Source: Deltaproteobacteria bacterium
GTDB taxonomy: Bacteria; Bdellovibrionota; JACOXK01; 2-02-FULL-40-11
Direction: 5' to 3'
Length of the DNA stretch: 6,082 nucleotides
NCBI GenBank assembly: GCA_016193165.1
Contig: JACPST010000162.1
Location: forward strand, 1 to 6,082
Shown here: piece by piece, positions 1 to 6,082 of the stretch
Layout of the letters: every line of letters starts with the position of its first letter
Numbering within the stretch: the stretch's first letter is position 1
Notes under the pieces: generated by a model
What the model saw: the letters and a program-made list of their open reading frames with translations, nothing else
What the model was told of the DNA's origin: nothing
The model's database searches: none
Made by a program: the position numbers and the translations under genes

Positions 1-3225
<3,225 letters not shown>

Positions 3226-3230
3226 AATTT
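3226..3230 (+). other. gyrB-fabH junction, 5 bases, weak ribosome binding site
   Basis: Only five bases (aattt) separate the gyrB stop from the fabH ATG. The best Shine-Dalgarno-like match upstream is a GGA at 3216-3218, inside the gyrB end and 12 bases before the ATG, which is weak and a little far. Translation of fabH probably depends on ribosomes finishing gyrB. There is no room for a promoter or terminator between the genes. Confidence 0.6.
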
Positions 3231-4229
3231 ATGAACAAAACTGCTTTTTTAAGTTTGGGGCATTATGTTCCGCCGAAGGTGGTAACGAATAAAGATCTTG
3301 AAAAAATGATGGACACCACAGATGAGTGGATTCAGCAAAGAACAGGAATTCAGGAGCGCCGCTATGTGGAAGAAGGGATGGGAAATATTGAGATGTCTTA
3401 TGAAGCAACCCAAATGGCGCTTCAAAGAGCGGGATTAAAAATTCAAGATATCGATTTCATTATTTTAGGGACATTAAGCCCGGATTATTCTTTTCCTGGA
3501 ACGGCTTGTTTTCTTCAGGAAAAGTTAGGGATTCCTAATATCCCCGCCCTAGATATTCGCCAACAGTGCACGGGATTTATTTATGGGCTTTCCATCGCAG
3601 ACCAATACATTAAAACAGGGATGTATCAAAAGATTCTTTTAGTAGGAACTGAAGTTCATTCAACTGGGATCGAGTTTGCTACTCGAGGAAGAGATGTTGC
3701 TGTTCTTTTTGGGGATGGGGCGGGGGCGGCGATTTTGGGAGCCGTCCCTGAAAATGAAAAAAGAGGAGTCTTGTCGACACACCTTCATGCCGATGGACGG
3801 TTTGCCAAAGAACTTTGGGTTGAAGCCCCCTCTTCTCGGCAGCATCCACGCATGACACACCAATGCGTTGAAGAAGGAAGCTGGTATCCTAAAATGAATG
3901 GGCGCTCTGTTTTTGTGACGGCGGTTAAAAAATTTGAAGAAGTGATTGGCGAGGCCTTAGACCATAACAAAGTTCAAAAAGAGGATGTGTGTCTTTTTGT
4001 TTTTCACCAAGCCAACTTAAGAATTGTTCAAAATGTGTGTGAGAAAATGAAAATTCCTATGGAAAAAACATTTAATAATATTCAAAAGTACGGAAACACA
4101 ACCGCAGCTTCGATTCCTTTAGCTTTGAGTGAAGCCTGGGAAGCGGGGCGAATTAAGAAGAATGACTTAGTTTGTCTTTGTGCTTTTGGATCAGGATATA
4201 CATGGGCATCTGCGCTTGTGAGATGGTAA
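3231..4229 (+). CDS. fabH: Beta-ketoacyl-ACP synthase III (FabH)
   Basis: FabH condenses an acyl-CoA primer, usually acetyl-CoA, with malonyl-ACP to start each round of type II fatty acid synthesis in the cytoplasm. The 332-residue protein has the thiolase-fold KAS III layout with the Cys-His-Asn triad: Cys113 in RQQCTGF, His259 in FHQANLR and Asn289 in YGNTTAAS. These match Cys112, His244 and Asn274 of E. coli FabH, and the His-Asn spacing of 30 is identical. Trp33 in TTDEWIQQRTGI and Arg154 match CoA-contacting Trp32 and Arg151. The glycine loop GDGAGA is at 161-166, and the C-terminus GSGYTWASALVRW is the family signature. It is about 15 residues longer than the E. coli enzyme; the extra length lies near 194-225 (ELWVEAPSS to YPKMNGR), between Cys and His. 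The start is the first ATG, directly before the conserved N-terminus. It sits between gyrB and gyrA with gaps of 5 and 6 bases and no other fab gene in view. A KAS III-like enzyme of another pathway is possible, but the triad and HQANLR favour FabH. Confidence 0.9.
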   Translation: MNKTAFLSLGHYVPPKVVTNKDLEKMMDTTDEWIQQRTGIQERRYVEEGMGNIEMSYEATQMALQRAGLKIQDIDFIILGTLSPDYSFPGTACFLQEKLGIPNIPALDIRQQCTGFIYGLSIADQYIKTGMYQKILLVGTEVHSTGIEFATRGRDVAVLFGDGAGAAILGAVPENEKRGVLSTHLHADGRFAKELWVEAPSSRQHPRMTHQCVEEGSWYPKMNGRSVFVTAVKKFEEVIGEALDHNKVQKEDVCLFVFHQANLRIVQNVCEKMKIPMEKTFNNIQKYGNTTAASIPLALSEAWEAGRIKKNDLVCLCAFGSGYTWASALVRW

Positions 4230-4235
4230 AAAACA
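4230..4235 (+). other. fabH-gyrA junction, 6 bases, weak ribosome binding site
   Basis: Six bases (aaaaca) lie between the fabH stop and the chosen gyrA ATG. The nearest purine-rich element is GAG at 4220-4222 within the fabH end, 13 bases upstream of the ATG, so no strong ribosome binding site is present. Translational coupling to fabH, and a shared transcript, are the simplest reading. Confidence 0.55.
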
Positions 4236-6082
4236 ATGGTCGGGGAAAAAGAAACACCTAAAGAAACAAAGCCTCCGGTTCCGCCTTCGTCCTCTTCGGC
4301 TTCTTTTGTGGCGATCGATGAGGAGATGAAGAATAGCTACCTCGATTACGCCATGAGCGTTATCGTGGGAAGGGCTCTTCCAGACGCAAGAGATGGATTA
4401 AAGCCCGTACATCGAAGGTCTCTCTATGCGATGTATGATTTAAGTAATTTTCACAATAAGCCATTTAAAAAATCGGCTCGGGTTGTTGGGGATATTATCG
4501 GTAAATATCATCCTCATGGAGATGCGGCGGTCTATGGCACGATCGTCCGAATGGCACAGGATTTTTCCCTGCGCTATCCCCTCATTGATGGACAAGGAAA
4601 TTTTGGCTCTATCGATGGAGATAACGCGGCCCACATGCGTTACACAGAAGTTCGAATGGCCAAGATTGCCGAAGAGCTTTTGGCAGATCTCGAAAAAGAG
4701 ACGGTAGATTATGGCCTCAACTATGATGGCTCTTTAAAAGAGCCTCTGGTATTTCCATCTAAAATTCCCAACCTTCTCATCAACGGTTCCTCAGGAATTG
4801 CTGTGGGAATGGCCACTAATATTCCCCCACACAATTTAACGGAAGTGATTCAAGGGTGTCTAACGCTTATTGATAATCCCACCGCCTCCCTTGAAGAACT
4901 TGTCAAAATTATTCCAGGCCCAGATTTTCCAACAGCGGGATTTATTTATGGAAAATCAGGCCTTAAAGAAGCCTATACCCAAGGCCGCGGCGTCATTCAA
5001 ATGCGAGCCAAAGCAGAAGTGGAAGAATCTAAAAAAGGAGACAGACAAAGTATTATTGTTACAGAGCTTCCTTATCTTGTGAATAAAGCAAAGCTTATTG
5101 AAAATGTGGCAGATCTTGTTCGGAATCGAAAAATTGAAGCCATTTCAGATATCCGGGATGAGTCCGATAGAAAAGGGATGAGAATTGTTTTTGAACTTAA
5201 AAGAGGAACTGTGGCGGGTGTTGTGATGAATCAGCTTTTTAAGATGACGCAGCTGCAATCTTCTTTTGGCATCATTATGCTCGCTCTCGATAATTATGTT
5301 CCTAAGGTTTTGAATCTCAAAGAAATGCTTCAGCTCTTTGTTTCCCATAGAAAAGAAGTCGTGGTGCGGCGCACGGCGTTTGATTTAAGAAAAGCACAGG
5401 AAAGAATACATGTGTTAGAGGGGCTAAAAGTGGCCGTTGAAAATATTGATGAGGTTATAGCCCTCATTAAAAAAGCCAAAGAGCCCGAAACCGCCAAACA
5501 AAATTTGATGAAAGCGTTTCAGCTTTCAGAAATTCAGGCCCAAGCGATTTTGGATTTAAAATTGCAGAGATTAACAGGACTAGAGCGAGAGAAAATTCTT
5601 CAAGAACATAAAGACACTTTAAAGTTAATTAAGGAATTAAAAGACATTTTGGCGGAGGATAAACTCGTATTTGGAATTATTAAAAAAGAACTTGAAGAGA
5701 TTGCGAAAGCCTACGGAGATAAGCGCAAAACAAAAATTATTGCCCGCGCAGAAGAAGTAACGATTGAAGACCTCATTGAAAAAGAAGATGTCGTCGTGAC
5801 CATTACCCACTCAGGCTATGTTAAACGCTTACCTGTTGACGCTTATCGAGCACAGCGTCGAGGAGGAAAGGGAGTGAAAGGAATGGAAACACGAGAAGAA
5901 GATTTTGTTGAAAATCTTTTTACCGCCACAACCCATAGTTACGTGCTTTGTTTTACAAGCCTTGGAAAACTTTATTGGCTGAGGGTTCACGAAATTCCTG
6001 AGGCGGGGCGCGCGGCCAAAGGAAAGGCTATCGTTAACCTTTTAAATTTAGCTCAAAATGAAAAAGTAAGAGCCATTTTACC
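4236..6082 (+). CDS. gyrA: DNA gyrase subunit A, 3'-partial
   Basis: GyrA cuts and rejoins the DNA gate strand, and wraps DNA on its C-terminal pinwheel, as partner of the GyrB encoded upstream. The frame is open for 615 codons and runs off the window end. Start ATG 4236 follows fabH by 6 bases. It gives a Pro/Ser-rich lead ([12 protein letters not shown], 13-24), so numbering runs 14 ahead of E. coli in this part. Then come [20 protein letters not shown], the winged-helix DGLKPVHRR segment, the quinolone region [17 protein letters not shown], and catalytic Arg135-Tyr136 (E. coli Arg121-Tyr122) in [26 protein letters not shown] follows, then a coiled-coil and dimer-gate part, and a perfect GyrA box QRRGGKG at 540-546. 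That box separates gyrase A from topoisomerase IV ParC. The box lies about 20 residues earlier than in E. coli despite the N-terminal lead, so the core is more compact. A later start at ATG 4326 would remove conserved residues and is unlikely. No intein interrupts the visible part. Confidence 0.96.
   Translation, partial: MVGEKETPKETKPPVPPSSSSASFVAIDEEMKNSYLDYAMSVIVGRALPDARDGLKPVHRRSLYAMYDLSNFHNKPFKKSARVVGDIIGKYHPHGDAAVYGTIVRMAQDFSLRYPLIDGQGNFGSIDGDNAAHMRYTEVRMAKIAEELLADLEKETVDYGLNYDGSLKEPLVFPSKIPNLLINGSSGIAVGMATNIPPHNLTEVIQGCLTLIDNPTASLEELVKIIPGPDFPTAGFIYGKSGLKEAYTQGRGVIQMRAKAEVEESKKGDRQSIIVTELPYLVNKAKLIENVADLVRNRKIEAISDIRDESDRKGMRIVFELKRGTVAGVVMNQLFKMTQLQSSFGIIMLALDNYVPKVLNLKEMLQLFVSHRKEVVVRRTAFDLRKAQERIHVLEGLKVAVENIDEVIALIKKAKEPETAKQNLMKAFQLSEIQAQAILDLKLQRLTGLEREKILQEHKDTLKLIKELKDILAEDKLVFGIIKKELEEIAKAYGDKRKTKIIARAEEVTIEDLIEKEDVVVTITHSGYVKRLPVDAYRAQRRGGKGVKGMETREEDFVENLFTATTHSYVLCFTSLGKLYWLRVHEIPEAGRAAKGKAIVNLLNLAQNEKVRAIL
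4524..4538 (+). other. GyrA quinolone-determining positions: Ala97 and Gly101
   Basis: Codon 4524-4526 (gcg) encodes Ala97 and codon 4536-4538 (ggc) encodes Gly101 in [13 protein letters not shown]. With the catalytic Tyr136 matching E. coli Tyr122, these are positions 83 and 87, where E. coli has Ser and Asp. Those two side chains hold the water-metal bridge to fluoroquinolones. Both are replaced here by residues that cannot coordinate it. Confidence 0.9.
5853..5873 (+). other. GyrA box at the start of the C-terminal pinwheel
   Basis: The seven residues QRRGGKG (540-546 of GyrA) are an exact match to the canonical GyrA box, which is needed for DNA wrapping and thus for negative supercoiling. 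This identifies the gene as gyrase rather than topoisomerase IV. The pinwheel continues to the window edge and is incomplete. Confidence 0.95.

Noticed and set aside
3660..3970. Two overlapping antisense open frames opposite fabH
   Set aside because: Both are shadows of the conserved FabH frame and overlap each other; neither resembles a protein family.
4641..4646. Intein at the GyrA catalytic Tyr-Thr site, as found in some mycobacteria
   Set aside because: RYTEVRM is continuous here with no insertion.
4440..5348. Four short open frames (two +, two -) within 4440-5348
   Set aside because: All lie within the continuous gyrA frame starting at 4236, whose conserved gyrase motifs run through the region in another frame.

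Overview
The window holds three genes on the + strand, packed almost without gaps: a 5'-truncated gyrB carrying an in-frame intein (1-3225), a complete fabH-type ketoacyl-ACP synthase III gene (3231-4229), and a 3'-truncated gyrA (4236-6082). The gyrA reading frame runs off the window end. There is no RNA gene, CRISPR array, insertion sequence or intergenic stretch above 6 bases. The antisense open frames are shadows of these genes.

The organism looks like a Gram-negative bacterium with a low-to-moderate G+C genome: hand counts give about 41-46% in gyrB extein samples. GyrB carries the long insertion after the TOPRIM core that is typical of proteobacterial-type gyrase B. The FabH and GyrA are ordinary bacterial forms. 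A deltaproteobacterial, Bdellovibrionota-like or related uncultured lineage is possible, but the sequence alone does not settle it.

Region by region: 1-1005 is the GyrB N-extein (GHKL ATPase part, transducer, start of TOPRIM). 1006-2112 is a 369-residue class 1 intein with all visible splicing residues and an embedded HNH homing endonuclease. 2113-3225 is the C-extein (rest of TOPRIM, proteobacterial insert, tail). fabH follows after 5 bases, and gyrA after 6 more. GyrA has the catalytic Arg-Tyr pair and a perfect GyrA box, but Ala and Gly at the two positions that normally anchor fluoroquinolones (Ser83 and Asp87 in E. coli numbering).

Together the cluster makes both gyrase subunits, with a fatty-acid initiation enzyme between them, probably as one transcript. 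The intein sits just after the EGDSAGG motif of TOPRIM, so no working gyrase can form until it splices out. The most notable points are this intein (closely resembling, from memory, the Synechocystis GyrB intein but shorter), the gyrB-fabH-gyrA order, and the double non-canonical quinolone-binding positions in GyrA.
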